Assembly: GCF_030717945.1 (NCBI RefSeq)
Contig: NZ_JAVAIM010000001.1
Coordinates: 1,425,131-1,489,130, forward strand
DNA length: 64,000 nucleotides
Source of the DNA: Qipengyuania profundimaris
GTDB lineage: Bacteria > Pseudomonadota > Alphaproteobacteria > Sphingomonadales > Sphingomonadaceae
Direction: 5' to 3'
Shown: in pieces, positions 28,162-36,547 of the stretch
How positions within the stretch are numbered: position 1 is the first letter of the stretch
Layout of the letters: the number at the start of each line of letters is the position of its first letter
Translations under genes and position numbers: made by a program
The notes under the pieces: model-generated
Told to the model about the DNA's origin: nothing
Seen by the model: the letters and a program-made list of their open reading frames with translations, nothing else
Database searches by the model: none

Positions 28162-29121
28162 CTATCCTGTCGCGGGGCCCTTTCGCTTCCGCCAATTGAT
28201 TGTTTCGCTCAGCCCCGAAGCGACATCGAAGGCTGGCGACCAACCAGTAGTTTCTTTCAGACGCGTGATATCTGCCACGATCCGCGGCGGTTCGTCTGGG
28301 CGATCGGGGAGGGTTCCTAACGCGATCCGGTCCGATTTACCGAGCGCGTGACCGATCCGGTCCACCAGCGAGGCGATTGAGACACCCGAGCCGGTCGCGA
28401 CGTTGAATGTACCAGACTCGCCGGAGTTCAGTAGCGCGACGAGGCCTGCGCCGATGTCGCTCACATATCCGAAGTCCCGCACCGCGCGGCCGCTGCCGAT
28501 TTCGGCAATTCCTCCGGCTAGCAGCCTGTCGATCACCTGGGGTACCAAGCGAGACGGGGCCTCATGCTTTCCGAAGAGATAGAACAATCGCGCCCAGGCG
28601 ATCGATCCGCCGAGCGCCTGCGCATCCTTCCGGGCACGATCGGCCAACTCGGCTTTGGCTTTTCCGTAAGTCGATGCCGGCGCGATCGGGGTCACATCCT
28701 CGATACAATCGCCTTCGGGAGGCGGGCTGTATTCGGCGCAGGTGCCGCAGGCCACAACATGCCCACCGGTCTCTTCCCAAAACGCCCTCAGCAGAGCGGC
28801 GCTTGCATCGCGCCACGCCCAGTTCGCCTCGAGATTCCACAGCCCGGCGCCTTCGGACCGCGCCCAGGCTGCATGGATCAGCGCACAGGGCTTATGGTGA
28901 GCGAGGGTCGCCTTGACGGTTGGCGGATCGAGCAGATTGACCGGCACCCAGTCGACGCCTTCGAGTTCCGGAGCGGACGCAGGATTTCCCAAGGCCAGGA
29001 TACGGGAACCTTGGCGCCTAAGCGCTTCAACCACAGCGCGGCCGACAAAGCCGCTCGCTCCCGTAAGGGCAATCGGGCCTGTTGCCCCCTCGTTTCGGCC
29101 AGCATGCTGATGATCGTCCAT
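28162..29121 (-). CDS. NAD-dependent epimerase/dehydratase (extended SDR)
   Basis: The 319-residue extended SDR has the nucleotide-binding motif GASGFVG (21-27) and catalytic YxxxK (Y152, K156 in TYGKAKAEL). A further family feature is RDFGYVSDIGAGLVALL. It probably acts on a nucleotide sugar as an epimerase, reductase or dehydratase. It is divergent from the cytidylyltransferase gene at 29210, which suggests a CDP-sugar substrate. It forms the left edge of the polysaccharide locus, just after a tRNA gene. Confidence 0.85.
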   Translation of the reverse strand: MDDHQHAGRNEGATGPIALTGASGFVGRAVVEALRRQGSRILALGNPASAPELEGVDWVPVNLLDPPTVKATLAHHKPCALIHAAWARSEGAGLWNLEANWAWRDASAALLRAFWEETGGHVVACGTCAEYSPPPEGDCIEDVTPIAPASTYGKAKAELADRARKDAQALGGSIAWARLFYLFGKHEAPSRLVPQVIDRLLAGGIAEIGSGRAVRDFGYVSDIGAGLVALLNSGESGTFNVATGSGVSIASLVDRIGHALGKSDRIALGTLPDRPDEPPRIVADITRLKETTGWSPAFDVASGLSETINWRKRKGPATG

Positions 29122-29209
29122 CGAAGCTAATCCGTATGCGTAGGTGCCCGGGGGCCCGGGTTCCTTTAGGCTCGTTCAACGAAGCTGACCGATTGCCGAG
29201 GGGAACGCA

Positions 29210-30070
29210 ATGAAAGTCGTCATTCTGGCCGGAGGCCTGGGAACGCGCCTCAGCGAAGAAACATCCGTTCGGCCCAAGCCAATGGTCGAAATCGGCGGAA
29301 AGCCGATCTTGTGGCACGTCATGCGCCATTACGCGCATTTCGGCCTCAACGACTTCGTCATCTGTTGCGGGTACAAGGGCGAGTATATCAAGGATTATTT
29401 CCTCAGCTTCCGCAATCTCGGCAGCGACTTCACCATCGACCTCGGAAGCGGAAATGTGGAATTCCACAGCCCGATCGAGGAAGACTGGAAAGTGACGCTG
29501 CTCGATACCGGTGCCGAAACGATGACCGGTGGCCGCGTGGCGCGCACGCGCGCCGTCATCGGCGACCACCCGTTCTGCCTGACCTATGGAGACGGCGTTT
29601 CCAACGTACCTATCGATAAATTGTTGGAATATCACGCCAACCACGGCAAATGGGCGACGGTGACCGCAGTACGCCAACCGGGTCGCTTCGGGGCACTTGG
29701 AATGAGCAGCGACGGGGTCTCCGTCACAGGTTTCCGCGAAAAGGGCGTGGGCGATGGCGGCCACATCAACGGCGGTTTCTATGTCTGCGAACCGCAGGTC
29801 TTCGAAATGATCGACGACGATGCGACGATTTGGGAACGCGAGCCCATGTCACGGCTGGTCGACCTGAACCAACTGGCCGCCTTCCGTCACGACGATTTCT
29901 GGCAATGCATGGATACACTTCGGGACAAGGACTACCTCGAAGAAATCTGGGCCCAGCCGGAGTGTCCATGGCGGATGATCTATGAGCAAGGATCAGGCGA
30001 ACCGCGCGAATGGGTTCGCGCAAGCGCCGGAAATGCCCAGATACCGGATCGGATCCTCTCGGTCGTATGA
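29210..30070 (+). CDS. rfbF: Glucose-1-phosphate cytidylyltransferase RfbF-like
   Basis: The enzyme makes CDP-glucose from CTP and glucose 1-phosphate. The 286-residue protein begins with the nucleotidyltransferase signature LAGGLGTRLSEETSVRPKPM (6-25) and keeps GHINGGFYVCEPQVF and WQCMDTLRDKDYLEEIW, typical of RfbF. RfbF is usually about 257 residues; this one has about 25 extra C-terminal residues, and that extension is antisense to the end of the twin-arginine protein gene (78-base overlap). No CDP-glucose 4,6-dehydratase (RfbG) is seen in the window. Confidence 0.9.
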   Translation: MKVVILAGGLGTRLSEETSVRPKPMVEIGGKPILWHVMRHYAHFGLNDFVICCGYKGEYIKDYFLSFRNLGSDFTIDLGSGNVEFHSPIEEDWKVTLLDTGAETMTGGRVARTRAVIGDHPFCLTYGDGVSNVPIDKLLEYHANHGKWATVTAVRQPGRFGALGMSSDGVSVTGFREKGVGDGGHINGGFYVCEPQVFEMIDDDATIWEREPMSRLVDLNQLAAFRHDDFWQCMDTLRDKDYLEEIWAQPECPWRMIYEQGSGEPREWVRASAGNAQIPDRILSVV

Positions 30071-30415
30071 CTCGAAGAAAGTCGAGCTGATCATGAACCA
30101 CGTGGCAACCCGGCGTTTGAACAGCTCGTAGCTAACATTCCCTCCAAAGAGGTAGTCGAGTCCGTCATATCCGAAGAGCCGGCCAGCGTGCATGAGCTGC
30201 TTGATCTTGCCCTTGTCCGCCCCGGAAACTTCCAGAAAATCGCATGCGAAGCTTTCGGCGGCTCCGTCTGCAAACCGCGCGCCCGGAAGCGCGTGCCGGA
30301 CGAAACCGGCGATGAAGGGCACCATCTCGCCCGTAAACACATAGACCCCGCCCAAGCTCGCGAGTGCGGCTGACGCCGATCCGCCCAAAAGCAACTGTCT
30401 GCGTGAGATCTTCAT
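29993..30415 (-). CDS. Twin-arginine small protein, probable partner of the GMC dehydrogenase
   Basis: The 140-residue protein starts MKISRRQLLLGGSASAAL, a twin-arginine (Tat) signal followed by a hydrophobic stretch, and continues as a helical domain rich in aromatic residues. The GMC dehydrogenase gene ends 7 bases upstream. In gamma-alpha flavin dehydrogenases such as FAD-glucose dehydrogenase, a small Tat-borne subunit carries the folded flavoprotein across the membrane; that role is inferred here from context and size. The 3' end overlaps rfbF on the other strand by 78 bases. Confidence 0.75.
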   Translation of the reverse strand: MKISRRQLLLGGSASAALASLGGVYVFTGEMVPFIAGFVRHALPGARFADGAAESFACDFLEVSGADKGKIKQLMHAGRLFGYDGLDYLFGGNVSYELFKRRVATWFMISSTFFESYDREDPIRYLGISGACANPFARFA

Positions 30416-30422
30416 CGCGGCA

Positions 30423-31925
30423 TCATCCCAGCAAGAGGTCCACCGCGCGGTAGGACAGGGCAGCTGCGGACAGGGTCGGGTTGGCGCTGGCCGTGGTGGG
30501 GAAAACGGAAGTGCCGACGACACAGAGATTTCGTACCGAGTGGGCGATCAGCCCTGCATCGACCACGGAATCCTCGATCGTATTTCCCATCCGCATCGTG
30601 CCCTGGACGTGGCCCATGGTCGGCAGGATGCCCGTCAGGCGAACATCCTCGATGGGAAGGGGAGAAAATACCTCGGGCAGGCGTTTCATCGCATGGTCTA
30701 AGCCGGCATGCGCGTAATCCGAAAACCCCTTGAAGCGCACGACGGGCTCGTCGCCTCCGTCGTCGGAAACGCCGTTCTCGTAGTCGAAGATGTCCTCTAC
30801 ATACATCTGCACCGGCAGGCATTGGCGCCACCGGCCTTTGTCCAGTCGCAAACCGCTCTTGAAGCTGTTCTTCACGAGATATACCGAATTGGCGAAGTCG
30901 GACGAGCGTCCCGCTTCGATGATGGAAAGATTGAATGCGGTGGTGTCGGTGCCGCCATCGAAATGATCGACACCGTCCAGCATGATTTCGGCATCGACCA
31001 GCATCTTTTCGCCCAGATACCGCCCGACGCCGTGGCCGGCGATTCCTGAGCGCAAGGCGATGAAGGGCGAATGGATGGCGTTGGCCCCAAGTGCGCACAG
31101 GTCGCAAGAGGCGGCATAGTCGCGCCCGCCGTTTTCGAAATGAACGGCACGCAGTGCCCCATTCTGCACGTCGAGATGAGTTACCTTGCTCTCGATCGCG
31201 ATAGCTACCGAGGGATGCGCCAGCGTTTCCATCATGGCATTGAGTGCGGTGAACTTGGCCCGCGCCGGGCACAAATTGCAACTTGCGCTGGAACAGCATC
31301 GGCCACGTCCCTCGACCGCACGGCTCAATTTCGCGGCGGGCATTGCGAAGTGATAGCCGTCGCCCTTTTCGATCATGATCTCGTCGGGCGTGCTGAGATG
31401 ATGGGGCGGCTGGGCGTAAGGGCCGGTGCCAGGGTAGAAACGGTCGAGCTCGTCCGGTCCAGCGATGAGCATAAAGCGCTCGATCTCCTGCCAATAGGGC
31501 ACGAGGTCGTCGTATTCGATCGGCCAATCCGCACCCATTCCGGTCGCAGTTCGGACCTTGAAATCGGAAGGGTGCATGCGCGGTGTAAGCGCCCACCAGC
31601 AATTCGTGCTGCCTCCGAGCCCGATGGTGAAATCCCACGGCTTTTCGCTTCCGGCCGCATGACGGAAGGTCTGCTCGGGCAGGATGTCGGAGTTAACCCC
31701 GTTCTGGAACTGCCAGTCTTCCGTATTGTAGTGGCCTCGCTCCAGTACGAGAACGCGGTCATCCGGACGTTTCTCGAGATAGCGCTTGAGGAAGAACAGC
31801 GAGCCGAAGCCCGAACCGACCACGACGAGATCCCAGCCGGTCTCGGCCGCCGCCTGTTCGGGAGAGACGAACTGCACCGACCCTAGCTCCTCTTGGGAAA
31901 GAGGTTCACGCCCCAACCCTCGCAT
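30423..31925 (-). CDS. GMC family FAD dehydrogenase with CC-x4-C iron-sulfur signature
   Basis: The 500-residue glucose-methanol-choline oxidoreductase has the FAD-binding dinucleotide fold (VVGSGFGS, 36-43), GLGGSTNCW (102-110), and the C-terminal HVQGTMRMG and TTASANPTLSAAAL signatures. Cysteines C210, C211, C216 and C219 (CCSSASCNLCP) repeat the CC-x4-C spacing that binds a [3Fe-4S] cluster in Burkholderia-type FAD glucose dehydrogenase. It likely oxidises a sugar or polyol hydroxyl. The ATG at 31925 overlaps the dioxygenase gene by 20 bases. No cytochrome subunit gene is adjacent. Confidence 0.88.
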   Translation of the reverse strand: MRGLGREPLSQEELGSVQFVSPEQAAAETGWDLVVVGSGFGSLFFLKRYLEKRPDDRVLVLERGHYNTEDWQFQNGVNSDILPEQTFRHAAGSEKPWDFTIGLGGSTNCWWALTPRMHPSDFKVRTATGMGADWPIEYDDLVPYWQEIERFMLIAGPDELDRFYPGTGPYAQPPHHLSTPDEIMIEKGDGYHFAMPAAKLSRAVEGRGRCCSSASCNLCPARAKFTALNAMMETLAHPSVAIAIESKVTHLDVQNGALRAVHFENGGRDYAASCDLCALGANAIHSPFIALRSGIAGHGVGRYLGEKMLVDAEIMLDGVDHFDGGTDTTAFNLSIIEAGRSSDFANSVYLVKNSFKSGLRLDKGRWRQCLPVQMYVEDIFDYENGVSDDGGDEPVVRFKGFSDYAHAGLDHAMKRLPEVFSPLPIEDVRLTGILPTMGHVQGTMRMGNTIEDSVVDAGLIAHSVRNLCVVGTSVFPTTASANPTLSAAALSYRAVDLLLG

Positions 31926-32862
31926 CGGGTGCGAACATCAGCATTCCGTCCTGCGGCCTTTCACCCACATCGTGGCGGGCGACGATATCCGCATCTATCT
32001 CAGCCTCGTCGCAAATGCGGCGGAAATCCCTTAGGGCGGTGCCGGTCGATCCATTGTCGACGTTTTTCGCCCCGATCCCGTCTCGAACATGCTCGATATC
32101 CACGATCCGGAAGTCGATGCTGAAGCGGGTCATGCCGGTGATATTGTCGGATGTCGCGTGCAGTTGGTTCGCCGAGAAGATGACCGCTCCGCCGACCGGC
32201 AGCACCATCTGCACCGCGGCCGGATGCTCGAGCGCGTCTCGCGGCTGGGGGATGCCGCGTTGGTCCTCGCCTTGGCGGTGCTCAGCGGCGTTCTTCCGCC
32301 CAGTCGCGTTCCAACGGTAGATATTGAAATCATCCGAAGTGTTCGGGATGCCGGTCTCGACGTAATGCGGATAGAACTCCATCGAGCATTCTCGCGACAT
32401 CGGGTAGATCGGCAGCCAGAACTGGATTTGCTGCATCGGCGCAGACCACCAGGTGTCCCGATGGGGTGGCTGCTTGTGACCGACGCCCGAGACCAGGTAC
32501 CCGTCGCTGCTGACGACGCGCATGCGCGGGACATCCAGGTAGGTACGCCAGGGGTCGAAGCCGAGCTCGGCGAGATAGGCTTTCTGGAGCGCTCTCGTGC
32601 GCGGATCGTGAATGAAGCGTGGCTTCACCGCTGCCGCACGCTCGACGAAGTCGTCGATCTCGAGGTCATGCTGGGCCGTGCGCGGATCGCGTGGATGATA
32701 GGCGTCCTCCACCATGGCGCGCGCATGGGCGCACAGTTCGATGCTGGCGGGCGTTGGCGGCAACATGGTGATCTGTCCGCGATAGATGGCCAGCAGTTCC
32801 TCTTCGACCGGGCGGCCAAGGCCAACCGACATGGCAATGCTATTGCGGTCGCTCTCTCGCAT
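31906..32862 (-). CDS. Phytanoyl-CoA dioxygenase (PhyH)-like 2OG-Fe(II) oxygenase
   Basis: The 318-residue protein has the facial-triad layout of 2-oxoglutarate Fe(II) oxygenases: H134-x-D136 (PPHRDTWW), a distal H235 (NQLHATSDN) and R246 (TRFSIDFR) for 2OG. PhyH members hydroxylate very different substrates, including sugars and secondary metabolites. Its place in a polysaccharide operon suggests hydroxylation or desaturation of a sugar or lipid-linked intermediate. It follows the DUF707 gene by 3 bases, with a GGGAG ribosome binding site. Confidence 0.82.
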   Translation of the reverse strand: MRESDRNSIAMSVGLGRPVEEELLAIYRGQITMLPPTPASIELCAHARAMVEDAYHPRDPRTAQHDLEIDDFVERAAAVKPRFIHDPRTRALQKAYLAELGFDPWRTYLDVPRMRVVSSDGYLVSGVGHKQPPHRDTWWSAPMQQIQFWLPIYPMSRECSMEFYPHYVETGIPNTSDDFNIYRWNATGRKNAAEHRQGEDQRGIPQPRDALEHPAAVQMVLPVGGAVIFSANQLHATSDNITGMTRFSIDFRIVDIEHVRDGIGAKNVDNGSTGTALRDFRRICDEAEIDADIVARHDVGERPQDGMLMFAPDARVGA

Positions 32863-32865
32863 TTC

Positions 32866-33762
32866 TCAGGCTCCCTCGGGCAGTATTTTGCGGATCGGTT
32901 GCGGCTGGTATCGGGCCAGTGTCACCGCGCGGGCCATCATCGCCGCGCCGCTTTTGAAGGCCCGGCCGCAATTCCGGTAGCGAAGCGCATTGACCATCAG
33001 CGATATTCCGTTGAGCGCCTGTGTCATTGTCGCGTTCAGCCGCCGTCCCGTCTTGGACATCGCGCCATAGGCAAGCATACGATCGGGTACGCCGTCATAG
33101 GACGACAGCAGTCTTTCCATTTCTTGCTTGGGAGAGATTTGCTGGTCATCGAACGCGTCGTAGACCGCACCGGTCGCATGGGGTCGCGTGTGTATCATCG
33201 ATATTTCGTCGATCACGGCAGACCGGAATTCCGGGTCGGGCATGGTACCGGTCCAGATGCGGTCCATGCCCCAACCCGACACCACAGATTCCATGTGTGG
33301 CAGGAATGTCCGCAGGTAATCGGTGCGGATCGCGGTGGCCATGCATTCGACGAAGTTGGTATAACGCAGCTTGGTGAAGGGGCACTGCAGGAGGATGGGA
33401 TAGCAGACGTGGCTATCCGGGTGGAGCGATGGCTGCGCGAGGAGGAGCTCGTTCTCCTCACAAATCTCGAAATAGCGATTAAGATCGCGCTTCGTGAAGA
33501 CGATGTCGTCATCCATGAACGCGATGTAGCGGTAGCGATCGAGCAAGCCGGGGTCGTTTGCGAGGTATCGATAGATGCTGTCCCACTTCGTGCCCTTGTC
33601 CTTCGAAAGCGGCAGGTCCCCCCCGCGACCGATTTCAGGATCGTCGTCGTACTGACTCAGTTGCAGGTCCCAGTTGCGCTGGCCCGGTTCTTCCAGCCAT
33701 TCCCGGTGAAGAGATTTTGCGCCGACGCGCACAAAGACGAGGTTGGGTCTGGAGCCGTTCAT
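32866..33762 (-). CDS. DUF707 family protein, glycosyltransferase-like
   Basis: The 298-residue protein resembles DUF707 proteins, found in plants and in some bacterial polysaccharide clusters. An acidic FMDDDI motif (D84-D86) resembles the metal-binding DxD of GT-A glycosyltransferases. No membrane helix is obvious. The start overlaps the stop of the UGM-like gene (ATGA). A glycosyl-transfer role is inferred from the motif and operon context. Confidence 0.78.
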   Translation of the reverse strand: MNGSRPNLVFVRVGAKSLHREWLEEPGQRNWDLQLSQYDDDPEIGRGGDLPLSKDKGTKWDSIYRYLANDPGLLDRYRYIAFMDDDIVFTKRDLNRYFEICEENELLLAQPSLHPDSHVCYPILLQCPFTKLRYTNFVECMATAIRTDYLRTFLPHMESVVSGWGMDRIWTGTMPDPEFRSAVIDEISMIHTRPHATGAVYDAFDDQQISPKQEMERLLSSYDGVPDRMLAYGAMSKTGRRLNATMTQALNGISLMVNALRYRNCGRAFKSGAAMMARAVTLARYQPQPIRKILPEGA

Positions 33763-35114
33763 GACGTCACGCTCTCCATCAGCTGTTTCGTCGACCCGAT
33801 TGCGCCAAGCGCCTTTCGCGCTGCCTTCTCGCCGCTCGCGAAAGCCTGGTCCGTCCAGATATACCCCCAGTCGCCGAACCGCCCGCAGTATCCCACGCCG
33901 ATGTCGTCGAGATACCCATGGACGGTCTTCAGCGCTGCCGGACGATCATGGTCGAAGATGATATTGGCGTAGGGGGCGACGATGGTGCTTGTATGATTGA
34001 CCTGGGCGCGGTCCTCGATGAGGCCGGCTTGCAGCAGACCATCGATTACCGGTTCGATATAGGCGTCCGCCGGCTTGTCGCGTGGCTTCCATTTATCGCT
34101 GAAATAGACCTCGGCCTGCAGTGCGGTGCACCCCTCGGGCGCGACATTGGGCGAAAAATTCGAAGGGTAGCTCAACCGGGCAAAGACGATGTCCTCGTCG
34201 TAAAAATAAGTCCAGTGATCGTCGCGCACATGCGGTTTCGACACACCGATATTAACGAGGACCACCTCCGTACAGGCGAGTTTCGCTGCTGCGTCCAGAA
34301 CGTCCGGCGGCGCTCCCTTGATTGTCGGAATGAGGCGGGGAAGGGGTACCGAAGAGATGAGCGCATCATAGGCGATCAGCCTGCCGTCGGCGGTTCGGAT
34401 CGTCTTCGCCCGCGGGTCGATCTCCACGATTTCGCTATTGCATTCGACGCGAGACCTGGAACGGAAGCCATTGAGATAGGATACGAATCCGCCTTCGCTG
34501 GGATAGCGGAAATGATCGACGTAGTGAACGTCCTGGGTGTTCGGCTTGAGCGCGCCGCGCAGCACTTCCTCTATCTTCGGTCGGTAGAGCCGCGGGCCGA
34601 GCCAGTCGGTGGTCAGGTTGCAGGCATCGGTCGTGTGATATTTGCGGGTGTAGGTCGCCGGGAACGTTCGGGCAAAGGTCTCGCCGAAGGAAGCAAGCAG
34701 CCAATCTTCGTAATTGGCGAGGCGGCCGGATCGCTCCTGGCTTGCACCCGCAGTCACGAAATCGCGGATACAATCGATTACCAGGTCTTCGGGCAGGCCG
34801 TGCAGATTGACCTGCGCTGGATGCTTTATCCAGTGCCCCTGCCAGTAATTGTTCACACTCGCGCGCAGGCGCTCGTAATCCCCGCCGATGCTCTCCGCGA
34901 ACAGGTCCTGCAAGCGCGCATTCTGCGTGAACGAGATGTGCGGCCCCTCGTCGAACAGGTAGCCATCGTCGTAGCTATGCGTCGAAGTATGGCCGCCGTG
35001 AACGGGGCGCTTCTCGTAGATGGTTGCCTCAATGCCTTCCTCGCGCAACTGATGGCTGGCACCGAACCCTGCAAATCCTGCGCCGATGATGGCGATGTGG
35101 GGTTTGCCTGTCAT
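33759..35114 (-). CDS. FAD-dependent UDP-galactopyranose mutase/amine oxidase-like protein
   Basis: The 451-residue flavoprotein starts with the Rossmann motif IIGAGFAGFGAS (9-20) and has an early GGHTSTHSYDDGYLFDEGPH segment. This is the arrangement seen in UDP-galactopyranose mutase-like and protoporphyrinogen oxidase-like proteins. In sugar clusters such proteins often isomerise or oxidise nucleotide sugars. It follows the C-methyltransferase gene after 21 bases and is ATGA-coupled to the DUF707 gene. Confidence 0.78.
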   Translation of the reverse strand: MTGKPHIAIIGAGFAGFGASHQLREEGIEATIYEKRPVHGGHTSTHSYDDGYLFDEGPHISFTQNARLQDLFAESIGGDYERLRASVNNYWQGHWIKHPAQVNLHGLPEDLVIDCIRDFVTAGASQERSGRLANYEDWLLASFGETFARTFPATYTRKYHTTDACNLTTDWLGPRLYRPKIEEVLRGALKPNTQDVHYVDHFRYPSEGGFVSYLNGFRSRSRVECNSEIVEIDPRAKTIRTADGRLIAYDALISSVPLPRLIPTIKGAPPDVLDAAAKLACTEVVLVNIGVSKPHVRDDHWTYFYDEDIVFARLSYPSNFSPNVAPEGCTALQAEVYFSDKWKPRDKPADAYIEPVIDGLLQAGLIEDRAQVNHTSTIVAPYANIIFDHDRPAALKTVHGYLDDIGVGYCGRFGDWGYIWTDQAFASGEKAARKALGAIGSTKQLMESVTS

Positions 35115-35135
35115 AGTATTTCAGTCGGCCCCCTC

Positions 35136-36407
35136 TTAATCTTCTATCGCCGCGTAAGGGATCGGCACGATGAACTTCGCGCCCCAGTCGCGCGCCTTAG
35201 ACATCTGGGCTTTGATCTCGTCCTTCAGGTTCCAGGGAAGGATCAGGATGTAATCCGGCCTGGCCTTCTCGATCTGCGCGGGTTCGAGGATGGGGATGCG
35301 GACGCCGGGCATCAGCTTGCCCGCCTTGGACGGCGCGCGATCGACAGTGAAATCGATCATGTCGGCCCCGATGCCGCAATAGTTGAGGAGGGTGACTCCT
35401 TTTGCCGGCGCCCCATACGCGACGATCGACTTGCCCTGCTGTTTGAGATCTCGGCAAAGCCCGAGCAGATTCAGCTTCGTCTTGCGCACCTGTCGATGCC
35501 AGGCAGCGTAGGTTTCCGCCTTGTCGAGACCATAGGCGAGTTCGTCGCGGCGCATCTCCTCGACCGATTGCTCAGTCGGGCGCGCCGCGTCGGCATGACA
35601 GACGTAGAAGCGGACCGATCCCCCGTGGGTGGGCAGATTTTCCACCGCGAAGATCCGAAGGTCGGCCGCGGAGAAGATTCGCTCGGCCGCCAGAAGCGAC
35701 AGATATGAGAAATGCTCGTGATAGATCGTATCGAACTGGTTGCGCTGCATAAGGCGCAGCAGGTGCTGTACCTCGTAAGTTGCGACACCCTCCGGCTTGA
35801 GCAGGGCCTTCGCTCCACGGACGAAATCGTCGATCCGTGGCACGTGCGCCAAGACATTGTTGGCGACGATGAGATCAGCGCTCCAGCCTTCGTCGGCAAG
35901 GGCTTTGCCCATGCGCTCGGAGAAGAAGTCACCACGTACCTCTATGCCCTCGGCGCGGGCCGCCTCCGCCGGCCCGCCGGTCGGTTCGATGCCGAGGCAC
36001 GGTATGCCCGCCCGCTTCACGTACTGAAGGAGATAGCCGTCGTTGCATGCAAGTTCGACCACGCGACTGGTCTGGTCGAGGTCGAAACGGTCGACCATGG
36101 TTTCTACGTAAGCCTTGGCATGCGCGAGCCAGGTGGCCGAATGTGACGAGAAGTAGGTATAGTCCGCCCTGAACAGCGCCGCTGCATCGATCGAGTGTAC
36201 GGCCTGCGCAAGGAGACAATTGTCGCAAACGCGGACCTCGAGCGGATAATGCAGTTCCGGCTCGTCGATCCGCTCGGGATCGATCAGATCGTTGGCAATT
36301 GGGCTGAAACCGAGGTCTGCCAATCGCGTCGTGAGCGGCTCGGAACAGTGGTGGCAGGTCTTCAGCGATGCCGAAGTCGCACTCGACGGCTGCGCTGTCT
36401 GGTGCAT
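35136..36407 (-). CDS. NDP-sugar C-3-methyltransferase, TylC3-type
   Basis: The 423-residue SAM-dependent methyltransferase has a three-part plan: an N-terminal zinc-binding domain (C18, C21, C61, C64), a central SAM fold (VVELACNDGYLLQ, 117-129) and a C-terminal Rossmann-like domain (KSIVAYGAPAKG). The catalytic set of TylC3/TcaB9 enzymes is present: H188 (NNVLAHVP) and Y229-H-E231-H232. These enzymes add a methyl group at C-3 of 3-keto-deoxysugars to make branched sugars. A promoter-like AT-rich region precedes it. Confidence 0.88.
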   Translation of the reverse strand: MHQTAQPSSATSASLKTCHHCSEPLTTRLADLGFSPIANDLIDPERIDEPELHYPLEVRVCDNCLLAQAVHSIDAAALFRADYTYFSSHSATWLAHAKAYVETMVDRFDLDQTSRVVELACNDGYLLQYVKRAGIPCLGIEPTGGPAEAARAEGIEVRGDFFSERMGKALADEGWSADLIVANNVLAHVPRIDDFVRGAKALLKPEGVATYEVQHLLRLMQRNQFDTIYHEHFSYLSLLAAERIFSAADLRIFAVENLPTHGGSVRFYVCHADAARPTEQSVEEMRRDELAYGLDKAETYAAWHRQVRKTKLNLLGLCRDLKQQGKSIVAYGAPAKGVTLLNYCGIGADMIDFTVDRAPSKAGKLMPGVRIPILEPAQIEKARPDYILILPWNLKDEIKAQMSKARDWGAKFIVPIPYAAIED

Positions 36408-36517
36408 CTGTTTTCCTCCCGGTCGATGCGGACGCGAAGTCGCCCCCTGCCTGACTCTTGATGCTAGGCGCAGAGGCCCCGGCCATCAATTGACCATCGG
36501 GAGTAATACGTCTAATA

Positions 36518-36547
36518 AATATATGATATTGAACGATATTATGTCAT
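36518..36547 (-). promoter_or_regulatory. Candidate promoter in AT-rich gap before the methyltransferase gene
   Basis: On the minus strand ATGACA (36547-36542), an 18-base spacer and TATATT (36523-36518) lie in an unusually AT-rich stretch (36484-36556). The methyltransferase gene starts about 110 bases downstream. It may be an internal promoter for the right-to-left run 36407-29993. Confidence 0.45.

Noticed and set aside
32089-33972. Plus-strand frame of 627 codons opposite the PhyH and DUF707 genes
   Set aside because: No recognisable motif; both minus-strand genes show catalytic or DxD motifs and coupled starts.
33918-35708. Plus-strand frame of 596 codons opposite the UGM-like and methyltransferase genes
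   Set aside because: Shadow of high-GC third-position bias; the minus-strand proteins have clear cofactor motifs.
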